From: Pseudomonadota bacterium
Lineage (GTDB): Bacteria > Pseudomonadota > Gammaproteobacteria > Burkholderiales > Thiobacillaceae
Direction of reading: 5' to 3'
Length of the DNA stretch: 5,136 nucleotides
Assembly (NCBI GenBank): GCA_021802595.1
Contig: JAJZRT010000342.1
Span: 1-5,136 of the forward strand
The stretch's first letter is position 1; the number at the start of each line of letters is the position of its first letter. Of this stretch, positions 1 to 5,136 are shown piece by piece. The position numbers and the translations under genes were made by a program. Under the pieces are notes generated by a model. That model was not told where the DNA came from. It was given only the letters and a program-made list of their open reading frames with translations, and searched no databases.

Positions 1-372
1 CGCGGCTTCGCCCAGCTGCTGCATCAGGTCTTCCGGCTCCATGTCCTTCAGCAGGTAGCCGTCGGCGCCGGCCTGCAGCGCGGCCATCAGGTCTTCCGCC
101 TGGTCGGAGACGGTCAGCATGATGACACGGGCATCGAGCCCCTCGTCCTTGATCGCCTTCAGCACCTCGACGCCGTTCATGTCCTTCATGTTCAGGTCGA
201 GCAGGATCATGTCGGGGTGCAGCGCATGCGCCAGCTGGATGCCTTCCCTGCCGCTGGGCGCCTCGCCGACGAAGCGGAATTCCGGCGCGGCCTGGATCAG
301 CTGGATCACGCCCTTGCGGAACAGGGGATGGTCGTCGACGACCAGGATGGTCTGGGGCTCGGGCTGGCTCAT
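1..372 (-). CDS. narL: Nitrate/nitrite response regulator NarL, receiver domain (3' part cut by window edge)
   Basis: Cytoplasmic response regulator of the NarXL two-component system; once phosphorylated by NarX it activates or represses nitrate-respiration genes. The 124 visible codons are almost the whole receiver domain. It shows the acidic pair D13-D14, phospho-acceptor D59 in the string LLDLNM, switch residue T87 and the conserved K109 in GYLLKDMEPEDL, a stretch that E. coli NarL shares nearly word for word. D59 has the same number as the E. coli site. NarL proteins are about 215 residues, so the linker and the LuxR-type helix-turn-helix domain lie beyond position 1. The ATG at 372-370 overlaps the narX stop as ATGA and has no clear Shine-Dalgarno upstream, so translation is probably coupled to narX. 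The DNA-binding domain is not visible; the identification rests on the receiver sequence and the neighbouring narX. A NarP-like paralogue is less likely. Confidence 0.93.
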   Translation of the reverse strand, partial: MSQPEPQTILVVDDHPLFRKGVIQLIQAAPEFRFVGEAPSGREGIQLAHALHPDMILLDLNMKDMNGVEVLKAIKDEGLDARVIMLTVSDQAEDLMAALQAGADGYLLKDMEPEDLMQQLGEAA

Positions 373-2252
373 GGATGCGTGGGCAATTGTACGGGCTGAA
401 TGGGGATGGGGCCGCGCCGGGCGCTCGGCATGAAATGCAGGGTGACGCGGGTGCCGAAGGCGGGCAGGCTCTCGACGCTCAGCGTGCCGCCCAGATTGCG
501 TGCCCGCTCCTCCATGATCGTCATGCCGTAATGGTGCGCGCCGGCCGGCTGACGGACGCCGATGCCGTCGTCGGTCACGGTGGCCGACACCGAGCCGTCG
601 CTGTTGCACAGCACGCGGATGTCCGCCTGCCGCGCCTGGGCGTGGTGAAGAACGTTGGAGAGCGCCTCGCGCACGATCTGCAGGGCGTGGATTTCCTCGT
701 TGGGGGTGAGCGTGCAGCCTGCCAGGTGCACCTCCAGGGTGATCGGAATATCGCCGCGGCTGGTGAATTCGGTCACCGTCGATTGCAGCGCGGCAGCCAG
801 TCCTTCGCCCTCGATGCGCAGGCGGAAGGTGGTGAGCAGTTCGCGCAGCTGCCGGTAGGCGCTGTTGAGGCCCTCGCGCAGCTCGGCCAGCACCTCGCCG
901 GCCTCGCCGCCGGCGCCCGACTTTTCCACCAGGGGCTTCAGCCGGCTGACCTGGATCTTCATGTAGGCGAGCGATTGCGCCAGCGAGTCGTGCAACTCGC
1001 GCGCCAGCGCCGCGCGTTCTTCCAGCAACGACAGCCGCCGGCTCTGTTCGGTGCGCCGGGCCGTGCCGATGGCGATGCCGATGTGGCGCGACAGCGCATC
1101 CAGCAACTGGGTCTGCCAGGGCGCCAGTTCCCTGCCCGGCGGCATTTCCAGCTGCAGCACGCCGTAGTGCTGCTCGGTGTCCTTGAGCGGCAGCGACAGC
1201 ACGCGCCGTCCACCTCGCAGCGCATGGACGGCGAGCGCCGGGTGGGCGAGGCATTCGGCGCAACTCATCAGGCCGCACAGGTCGGGATCGCCGCTCTCGG
1301 GGCGCAGCGTGCTGGCGATCACCCGCGCGCGCGTCTCGCCGGCTTCCACCAGGCAGGCCAGTCCATGCCCTGCCCCCAGCACGTTTTCCAGATCGTGCAG
1401 CAGGATGGCATAGGTGTCGGGCGCCACCGGCCCGTTGTAGAGCCGGGCGATGGAGTGATAGAGCAGTTCCAGCGAGCGGTTGGCGATGGTGAGCTCCGCG
1501 GTCTTTTCCTCCACTCGCGCTTCCAGGTTCTGGTACAGCCTCGCCAGGTCTTCCGCCATGCGGTTGAAGGCCTGCCCCAGCCTTCCGAGTTCGTCTTCGC
1601 CAGTGAGGTCGTTGCGCACGGCAAGATTGCCGCGGCCGATCTGGTCGGCCATTCCCAGCAGGCCGCGCAGGGGGTGGACCAGGATGTTGTTGACCAGGTA
1701 GATGGACAGGATCACCACGAGCAGGGTGGCAATGACCGCCACGCCGAGAATGACGCGCATGACCAGGATTTTCGCTTCGGCGGCCTCTTCGATCTGCTTG
1801 ACCAGATCATTGATGCGGGCGACGAATTCGGGGATGTTGTCCAGGACGGCCGCATCTGCTCCCGCGGCCGGCCGGCCGAGCAGCCCCGGCCTGATCTGCG
1901 TGCGCCAGCGGGCTTCAACCTGCCGGTAAACCTGCTTGAGCGGGGCGGTTTCATCGGCCGGCAGGGCCGCCAGAATAGGACCCGCCCGGAGGTCGCTTTC
2001 GAAATGGCGGATGGCCTGGTCCAGGTCCTGCCGGTATTCGGGGTTTCCGTCCTGTTGCAGGCGCTGGTAAATCGACGCCATGCGCCAGCTCTGCATGCGC
2101 AGGCTGCCGGCGAGGTTGATCGCCTGGCCGCTGCCCTGGGTCGTTTCCGCGACCATCCACGAGGTGGACATGCTGGCCACCGCCAGGACGGTGATGGCCG
2201 CAAACATGCCGCCCAGCCGCAACAGCTGGTAGTTCTGCAGCTTATTCGACAT
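369..2252 (-). CDS. narX: Nitrate/nitrite sensor histidine kinase NarX
   Basis: Inner-membrane sensor kinase that detects periplasmic nitrate or nitrite and phosphorylates NarL. From the ATG at 2252 it has 627 residues, close to other NarX proteins (about 600-620). Domains in order: TM1 about 12-35; periplasmic P-box at 40-58 with the ligand-binding core INLAGSLRMQS; periplasmic four-helix sensor; TM2 about 163-187; HAMP about 188-240; signalling coiled coil 240-265; GAF-like central module about 265-400 with cysteines C300, C326, C331 and C334; HisKA_3 dimerisation region with phospho-acceptor H421 in ARELHDSLAQS; HATPase domain with N-box N533 (REALSNVLHHA) and G-boxes at D561-G565 and 588-601. 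All catalytic residues look intact. The stop (TGA, 371-369) overlaps the narL ATG. The frame stays open upstream to 2408, but that extension is Pro/Arg-rich and unlike a NarX N-terminus. A GTG at 2264 (adding MGRL) is a real alternative start because it has the better Shine-Dalgarno. Transcribed away from narK1. Confidence 0.95.
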   Translation of the reverse strand: MSNKLQNYQLLRLGGMFAAITVLAVASMSTSWMVAETTQGSGQAINLAGSLRMQSWRMASIYQRLQQDGNPEYRQDLDQAIRHFESDLRAGPILAALPADETAPLKQVYRQVEARWRTQIRPGLLGRPAAGADAAVLDNIPEFVARINDLVKQIEEAAEAKILVMRVILGVAVIATLLVVILSIYLVNNILVHPLRGLLGMADQIGRGNLAVRNDLTGEDELGRLGQAFNRMAEDLARLYQNLEARVEEKTAELTIANRSLELLYHSIARLYNGPVAPDTYAILLHDLENVLGAGHGLACLVEAGETRARVIASTLRPESGDPDLCGLMSCAECLAHPALAVHALRGGRRVLSLPLKDTEQHYGVLQLEMPPGRELAPWQTQLLDALSRHIGIAIGTARRTEQSRRLSLLEERAALARELHDSLAQSLAYMKIQVSRLKPLVEKSGAGGEAGEVLAELREGLNSAYRQLRELLTTFRLRIEGEGLAAALQSTVTEFTSRGDIPITLEVHLAGCTLTPNEEIHALQIVREALSNVLHHAQARQADIRVLCNSDGSVSATVTDDGIGVRQPAGAHHYGMTIMEERARNLGGTLSVESLPAFGTRVTLHFMPSARRGPIPIQPVQLPTHP

Positions 2253-2261
2253 CAATCGGCC

Positions 2262-2275
2262 CACGTGTCCTCTCC
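2262..2275 (-). promoter_or_regulatory. narX ribosome binding site with alternative GTG start
   Basis: On the minus strand GGAGAGGA (2275-2268) is the only strong Shine-Dalgarno in front of narX. It is followed after CAC by GTG (2264-2262), so its GGAG core is 7 nt from that GTG. The ATG at 2252 lies 15 nt from the end of the motif, which is long. An in-frame TTG directly precedes the ATG. The two starts differ by four residues, before the first membrane helix. By spacing the GTG is favoured; by codon preference and protein similarity the ATG is. Confidence 0.5.
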
Positions 2276-2333
2276 ATGCGAAGCAGTCATTGCCCCGTTC
2301 CAAGCGTAAACCACCCCGGGGCAGGCATGGCGG

Positions 2334-2361
2334 ATAAAAGGGTATACCTCTTCTTAGCCAA
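2334..2361 (-). promoter_or_regulatory. Candidate sigma-70 promoter for narXL
   Basis: Read on the minus strand: TTGGCT (2361-2356, 4 of 6 to the -35 consensus), a 16-bp spacer, then TTTTAT (2339-2334, 4 of 6 to the -10 consensus). The expected transcript start near 2327 gives a leader of about 75 nt. A NarL heptamer lies in the spacer. Both hexamers are imperfect, so this is tentative. Confidence 0.3.
2345..2351 (+). promoter_or_regulatory. Single NarL heptamer on the narX side
   Basis: TACCTCT matches the NarL consensus TACYNMT at all positions. It abuts a diverging near-match on the other strand (TACCCTT, 2344-2338, one mismatch), together forming the palindromic centre GGTATACC. This is not the 7-2-7 arrangement needed by NarP and preferred by the NarL C-terminal domain. 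It sits in the spacer of the possible narX promoter, where binding could repress narXL. Seven-base matches occur by chance, so only moderate weight. Confidence 0.4.
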
Positions 2362-2420
2362 GGTCTGCCCTCCGGCCCGACAGCGAAGAAATAAACCACA
2401 AGAAACAACGAATTACAAAA

Positions 2421-2427
2421 TACCTCC
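2421..2427 (+). promoter_or_regulatory. Degenerate NarL heptamer, tandem to the 7-2-7 site
   Basis: TACCTCC matches six of seven consensus positions, with the final T replaced by C. It begins exactly 9 bp before the first half of the 7-2-7 pair, so TACCTC recurs in the same direction at 2421 and 2430. A direct repeat next to an inverted pair would be consistent with an additional NarL protomer binding cooperatively. Confidence 0.45.
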
Positions 2428-2429
2428 CA

Positions 2430-2445
2430 TACCTCTTAAGGGGTA
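2430..2445. promoter_or_regulatory. NarL/NarP 7-2-7 inverted-repeat binding site
   Basis: TACCTCT, the two bases TA, then AGGGGTA, whose complement reads TACCCCT. Both halves fit TACYNMT fully, differ from each other at one position, and are spaced by exactly 2 bp in the tail-to-tail geometry known for high-affinity NarL-P binding. The centre (2437.5) is about 115 bp before the narK1 ATG and about 110 bp before the possible narX transcription start. That suits upstream activation of narK1K2 in response to nitrate and may also influence narXL. Its placement beside narXL makes a chance match unlikely. Confidence 0.75.
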
Positions 2446-2541
2446 GCCGGCCGGTTTTTCATGCCCGGACGCCACTGGTAACTGCGTGCTTCATGGCGTA
2501 AAAAACACACCAAGGTCTTTTTATCGCACCAGCCCGGACTG

Positions 2542-2549
2542 CGAGGTGG
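2542..2549 (+). promoter_or_regulatory. narK1 ribosome binding site
   Basis: GAGGTGGG contains AGGTGG, one mismatch from AGGAGG, and ends 3 bp before the ATG at 2553. It supports that start for narK1. Confidence 0.65.
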
Positions 2550-2552
2550 GTT

Positions 2553-3818
2553 ATGGCAACGCAACAATACAAGGCATGGTCGGTCGTCATCATGAGCACG
2601 CTGGCGTTCACGGTGTGCTTCATGATCTGGATGATGTTCGCCGTCATCGGCGTTCCCATCAAGCAGCAGCTGGGCCTGAACGAGACCGAGTTCGGCATCC
2701 TGATCGCCACGCCGGTGCTGACCGGTTCCCTGATCCGCGTCCCGCTGGGGATGTGGACGGACAAGTTCGGCGGGCGGGTCGTGATGTTCATCCTGATGCT
2801 CTCGACGGTCCTCCCGATCTGGATGATCTCGTGGGCCACTGAATTCTGGCATTTCCTGCTGACCGGGCTGTTCGTCGGCATGGCGGGCGGTGCCTTCACC
2901 GTCGGCATCGCCTATTGCGCCCGCTGGTTTCCCCGCGAACGCCAGGGCCTGGCTATGGGCATCTTCGGGGCCGGCAACACCGGAGCGGCGCTGACCAAGC
3001 TGCTCGCCCCCATCATCGTGATCGGCTATGGCTGGACCATGGTGCCCAAGGTGTATGCAGTGCTGATGGCGGTGACCGCCATCGTGTTCTGGTTCTTCAC
3101 CTACAGCGACCCCGCGCACAAGGTCGGCAAGCACGTCACCATCCGCGAGCAGCTTGCCGCTTTCAAGGACCCGAAGGTGTGGCGTTACAGCCAGTACTAC
3201 TCCATCGTGTTCGGCGGCTATGTGGCGCTGGCCCTGTGGATGACCAAATACTACGTCAGTGAATACGGTTTCGACCTCAAGACCGCCGCCCTGCTGGCAG
3301 CCGCCTTCAGCATTCCGGGCGGGGTGTTGCGGGCGGTCGGGGGCTATTTCTCCGACAGGTTCGGCGCCCACACCATGACCTGGTGGGTGTTGTGGATCTC
3401 GCTGGTCTGCCTGTTCTTCCTGTCCTACCCGCAAAGCGACATCACCATCCAGACCGTCAAGGGCCCGCTCACCTTCCATTTCGGCCTCAACGCGACTCTG
3501 TTCACCGTCATCCTGTTCACCCTGGGTGTGGTCTTCGCGCTCGGCAAGGCCTCAGTCTTCAAGTACATCTCCGACGACTACCCGCACAACATCGGCGTGA
3601 TTTCCGGTGTGGTCGGCCTGGCCGGCGGCCTCGGCGGCTTCCTGATGCCGATCCTGTTCGGCGCCCTGGTCGACCTGACCGGCGTCCGTTCCTCCGCCTT
3701 CATGTTGATGTTCGGCGTGGTGTGGGTGTCGCTGATGTGGATGTACTGGACGGAAGTGCGCCCGATGGATGCAGCCCGGGAGCTGGAGCGGGCGCGGCTT
3801 GCAGACCGCATGGAGTAG
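2553..3818 (+). CDS. narK1: NarK1-type nitrate transporter (probable nitrate/proton symporter)
   Basis: Inner-membrane porter of the NNP family in the major facilitator superfamily, 421 residues, with about 12 hydrophobic segments (first at about 9-34, last at about 382-400). Substrate-binding arginines are visible as R62 in TM2 (GSLIRVPLG) and R260 in TM8 (GGVLRAVGG), matching R89 and R305 of E. coli NarK. The two glycine-rich nitrate signatures are at about 139-153 (GAGNTGAALTKLLAP) and 352-366 (GVVGLAGGLGGFLMP). The MFS loop motif DKFGGR is at 70-75. The short N-terminus, lacking the NPEDPxFW motif of NarK2, and the compact size place it in the NarK1 (NasA-like) group. In denitrifiers this group is thought to import nitrate with protons to start respiration before nitrite accumulates. 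The start is fixed by a Shine-Dalgarno at 2542-2549. It heads the rightward unit, with narK2 57 bp downstream. The subgroup assignment, and hence symport, is inferred from sequence. Confidence 0.92.
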   Translation: MATQQYKAWSVVIMSTLAFTVCFMIWMMFAVIGVPIKQQLGLNETEFGILIATPVLTGSLIRVPLGMWTDKFGGRVVMFILMLSTVLPIWMISWATEFWHFLLTGLFVGMAGGAFTVGIAYCARWFPRERQGLAMGIFGAGNTGAALTKLLAPIIVIGYGWTMVPKVYAVLMAVTAIVFWFFTYSDPAHKVGKHVTIREQLAAFKDPKVWRYSQYYSIVFGGYVALALWMTKYYVSEYGFDLKTAALLAAAFSIPGGVLRAVGGYFSDRFGAHTMTWWVLWISLVCLFFLSYPQSDITIQTVKGPLTFHFGLNATLFTVILFTLGVVFALGKASVFKYISDDYPHNIGVISGVVGLAGGLGGFLMPILFGALVDLTGVRSSAFMLMFGVVWVSLMWMYWTEVRPMDAARELERARLADRME

Positions 3819-3863
3819 CAAGGCATGGGCCCGGTAACGCACGGCTCATTGGTCAACGCATAA

Positions 3864-3868
3864 AAGGA
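3864..3868 (+). promoter_or_regulatory. narK2 ribosome binding site in the narK1-narK2 spacer
   Basis: AAGGA lies 7 bp before the ATG at 3876, an ideal spacing. The rest of the 57-bp spacer (3819-3875) shows no terminator hairpin and no convincing promoter or NarL heptamer, so narK1 and narK2 are probably cotranscribed. Confidence 0.7.
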
Positions 3869-3875
3869 AATCGCT

Positions 3876-5136
3876 ATGCCAACCAACATCAAGGAATGGA
3901 ACCCGGAAGACCCGACCTTCTGGGAAACGACGGGCAAGAAGGTCGCCTACCGCAACCTGTGGATCTCGGTCCCGGCCCTGCTGTGCGGCTTCGCCGTGTG
4001 GCTGATGTGGGGGATCATCACGGTGCAGATGTCCAACCTGGGCTTTCCCTTCAGCCAGGATGAGCTGTTCACGCTGACCGCGATATCGGGGCTCGCCGGG
4101 GCGACCATGCGCATCCCCTCTTCCTTCTTCATCCGGCTGGCGGGCGGACGCAACGTCATCTTCCTCACCACCTCCATGCTGCTGGCACCCGCCATCGGCA
4201 CGGGCATCGTGCTGCAGCATCCCGACTGGCCGTTGTGGGCATTCCAGCTGATGGCGCTGTGGTCGGGCGTCGGCGGCGGCAACTTCGCCAGCTCGATGTC
4301 CAACATCAGCACCTTCTTTCCCAAGCGCCTGCAGGGCACCGCGCTGGGCATCAACGCCGGGCTGGGCAACTTCGGCGTCACCACCATGCAGATCCTCATC
4401 CCGCTGGTGATGACGGTCAGCGTGTTCGGCGCCCTGGGCGGCGAACCGATGACGCTGGTGAAGGACAGCGGCTGGATCTTCGGCAAGATCCTCGCCGGCA
4501 CGCCGACCTACATCCAGAACGCCGGCCTCACCTGGGTGCTGTCGCTGGTGCCGCTCGGCATCATTGCCTGGTTCGGCATGAATAACCTGCTGCCGGTCTC
4601 GCCGGATGCCGGCAATGCCGTGACATCCTTCCTCAAGGTCACCTGGCTCTATACCCTGATCTTCATCCCCGCCATCGGCGGCCTCTACCTCTATCTGCCG
4701 GCGCCGACCGGGCTGGGGGTCCTCAACATGTGGCTGGCCATGCCGCTCATCATCGTCGTCACGCTGGTGATCCTGAAGCTGGCTGCCTTCGGACCGATGA
4801 AGGAGAACATCGCCAAGCAGTTCGCCATCTTCAAGAACAAGCACACCTGGTCGATGACGGCGCTCTACCTGGTCACCTTCGGCTCGTTCATCGGCTTCTC
4901 GATGGCGCTGCCGCTGTCGATCACGGTCATCTTCGGCAACAGCCATGTCCTTGATGCCGCGACCGGCGTCTGGACGCACGTGAAAAATCCGCATGCCCCC
5001 TCCGCCCTGCAGTATGCATGGATCGGCCCCTTCGTCGGCGCGCTGATCCGCCCAGTTGGCGGCTGGGTGTCCGACAAGGTCGGCGGCTCCATCGTCACCC
5101 AGATCATCTCGGCCGTCATGGTCGCCGCTTCGGTCT
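3876..5136 (+). CDS. narK2: NarK2-type nitrate/nitrite transporter with enlarged central region (C-terminus cut by window edge)
   Basis: Inner-membrane NNP-family MFS porter; the NarK2 group is thought to exchange cytoplasmic nitrite for external nitrate. The 420 visible codons start with the NarK hallmark WNPEDPTFW (8-16) and RNLWISVP (26-33), as in E. coli NarK. Substrate arginines are R79 (TM2, ATMRIPSS) and R392 (ALIRPVGGW). The first nitrate signature is at 162-176 (GLGNFGVTT within), and FGSFIGFS is at 335-342. The second nitrate signature and the last helices lie beyond 5136. The two arginines are 313 residues apart, against 216 in E. coli NarK. Most of the excess is a block at about 244-311 with two hydrophobic stretches (about 256-275 and 284-304), between the usual TM6 and TM7. 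About 14 further residues sit near 355-375. The reading frame is unbroken and composition matches the rest, so this looks like a genuine long variant. It follows narK1 in the same unit; narGHJI is expected downstream. Confidence 0.92.
   Translation, partial: MPTNIKEWNPEDPTFWETTGKKVAYRNLWISVPALLCGFAVWLMWGIITVQMSNLGFPFSQDELFTLTAISGLAGATMRIPSSFFIRLAGGRNVIFLTTSMLLAPAIGTGIVLQHPDWPLWAFQLMALWSGVGGGNFASSMSNISTFFPKRLQGTALGINAGLGNFGVTTMQILIPLVMTVSVFGALGGEPMTLVKDSGWIFGKILAGTPTYIQNAGLTWVLSLVPLGIIAWFGMNNLLPVSPDAGNAVTSFLKVTWLYTLIFIPAIGGLYLYLPAPTGLGVLNMWLAMPLIIVVTLVILKLAAFGPMKENIAKQFAIFKNKHTWSMTALYLVTFGSFIGFSMALPLSITVIFGNSHVLDAATGVWTHVKNPHAPSALQYAWIGPFVGALIRPVGGWVSDKVGGSIVTQIISAVMVAASV

Larger units (their letters stand above)
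2253..2552. promoter_or_regulatory. Divergent narX / narK1 regulatory region
   Basis: About 300 bp without a convincing gene, between the divergently read narX and narK1. It must hold the promoters of both units. Its middle (roughly 2380-2440) is clearly richer in A and T than the flanking genes. NarL-type heptamers occur at 2345-2351, 2421-2427 and 2430-2445. I found no TTGAT-N4-ATCAA FNR/ANR/DNR box on either strand and no convincing IHF consensus. The narK1-proximal part (2446-2541) holds no promoter hexamers that I would defend. Confidence 0.8.

Noticed and set aside
2290..2303. TTGCC-N4-TCCAA as an FNR/ANR box
   Set aside because: Only the outer TTG and CAA match. A -41.5 position would put the narX transcript start almost on the start codon, and it is too far from narK1.
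375..2309. Open frame of 644 codons on the plus strand opposite narX
   Set aside because: It is the antisense shadow of narX in high-GC DNA: rich in Gln, Arg, Gly and Ala with no recognisable domain, while the minus strand encodes a complete NarX with all motifs.
2253..2408. N-terminal extension of narX to an ATG at 2408
   Set aside because: The extra 52 residues are unlike NarX N-termini, the stretch covers the possible promoter and a NarL heptamer, and a good Shine-Dalgarno exists only near 2264/2252.
2445..2460. GC palindrome CCGGCCGG followed by five T as a rho-independent terminator
   Set aside because: The palindrome has no loop bases, so it cannot form a stable terminator hairpin, and no gene ends there on the plus strand.
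2490..2503. TTCAT-N4-TAAAA as an FNR-type site for narK1
   Set aside because: Six of ten matches, lacking the critical G and C of the consensus, with no matching -10 element at the required distance.
2436..3479. Open frame of 347 codons on the minus strand opposite narK1
   Set aside because: Low-complexity His/Asp/Gln/Arg-rich translation typical of the reverse strand of a membrane-protein gene; narK1 on the plus strand has full family motifs.
3846..4994. Open frame of 382 codons on the minus strand opposite narK2
   Set aside because: Same kind of antisense shadow, charged and repetitive, with no domain; narK2 explains this stretch.

Overview
The window is a denitrification or nitrate-respiration control and transport locus from a high-GC proteobacterium. 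Gene order, protein similarity and strong G/C preference at third codon positions suggest a betaproteobacterial nitrate respirer of the Thauera/Azoarcus/Rhodocyclales kind. That taxonomic call is inference; no rRNA or other marker is present.

Layout: two divergent transcription units leave a regulatory region of about 300 bp (2253-2552). Leftward (minus strand) are narX (nitrate/nitrite sensor kinase, start near 2252) and narL (response regulator, cut by the left edge). They overlap by four bases as ATGA and so are translationally coupled. Rightward (plus strand) are narK1 (2553-3818, complete, 421 aa) and narK2 (3876 to beyond the right edge). These are two nitrate/nitrite porters of the NNP branch of the major facilitator superfamily, separated by 57 bp with no visible terminator. 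The same plan (narXL divergent from narK1K2, then narGHJI) is known from Pseudomonas aeruginosa, so the membrane nitrate reductase narGHJI is expected just past the right edge.

How the parts fit: NarX senses periplasmic nitrate or nitrite through its P-box and phosphorylates NarL at D59. NarL-P binds heptamers of the TACYNMT type. The divergent region holds a near-perfect 7-2-7 inverted pair (2430-2445), a tandem near-heptamer next to it (2421-2427), and a further heptamer inside a possible narX promoter (2345-2351). NarK1 probably brings nitrate in with protons, and NarK2 probably exchanges nitrate for nitrite.

The least ordinary points are these. The NarK2 protein carries about 67 extra residues, with two additional hydrophobic segments, between the canonical sixth and seventh helices. 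No recognisable FNR/ANR box is present in the divergent region. The narX start is ambiguous, because a GTG four codons upstream has the better Shine-Dalgarno. No mobile elements, CRISPR arrays, RNA genes or clearly undescribed system were found; the window is otherwise a recognisable nar locus.
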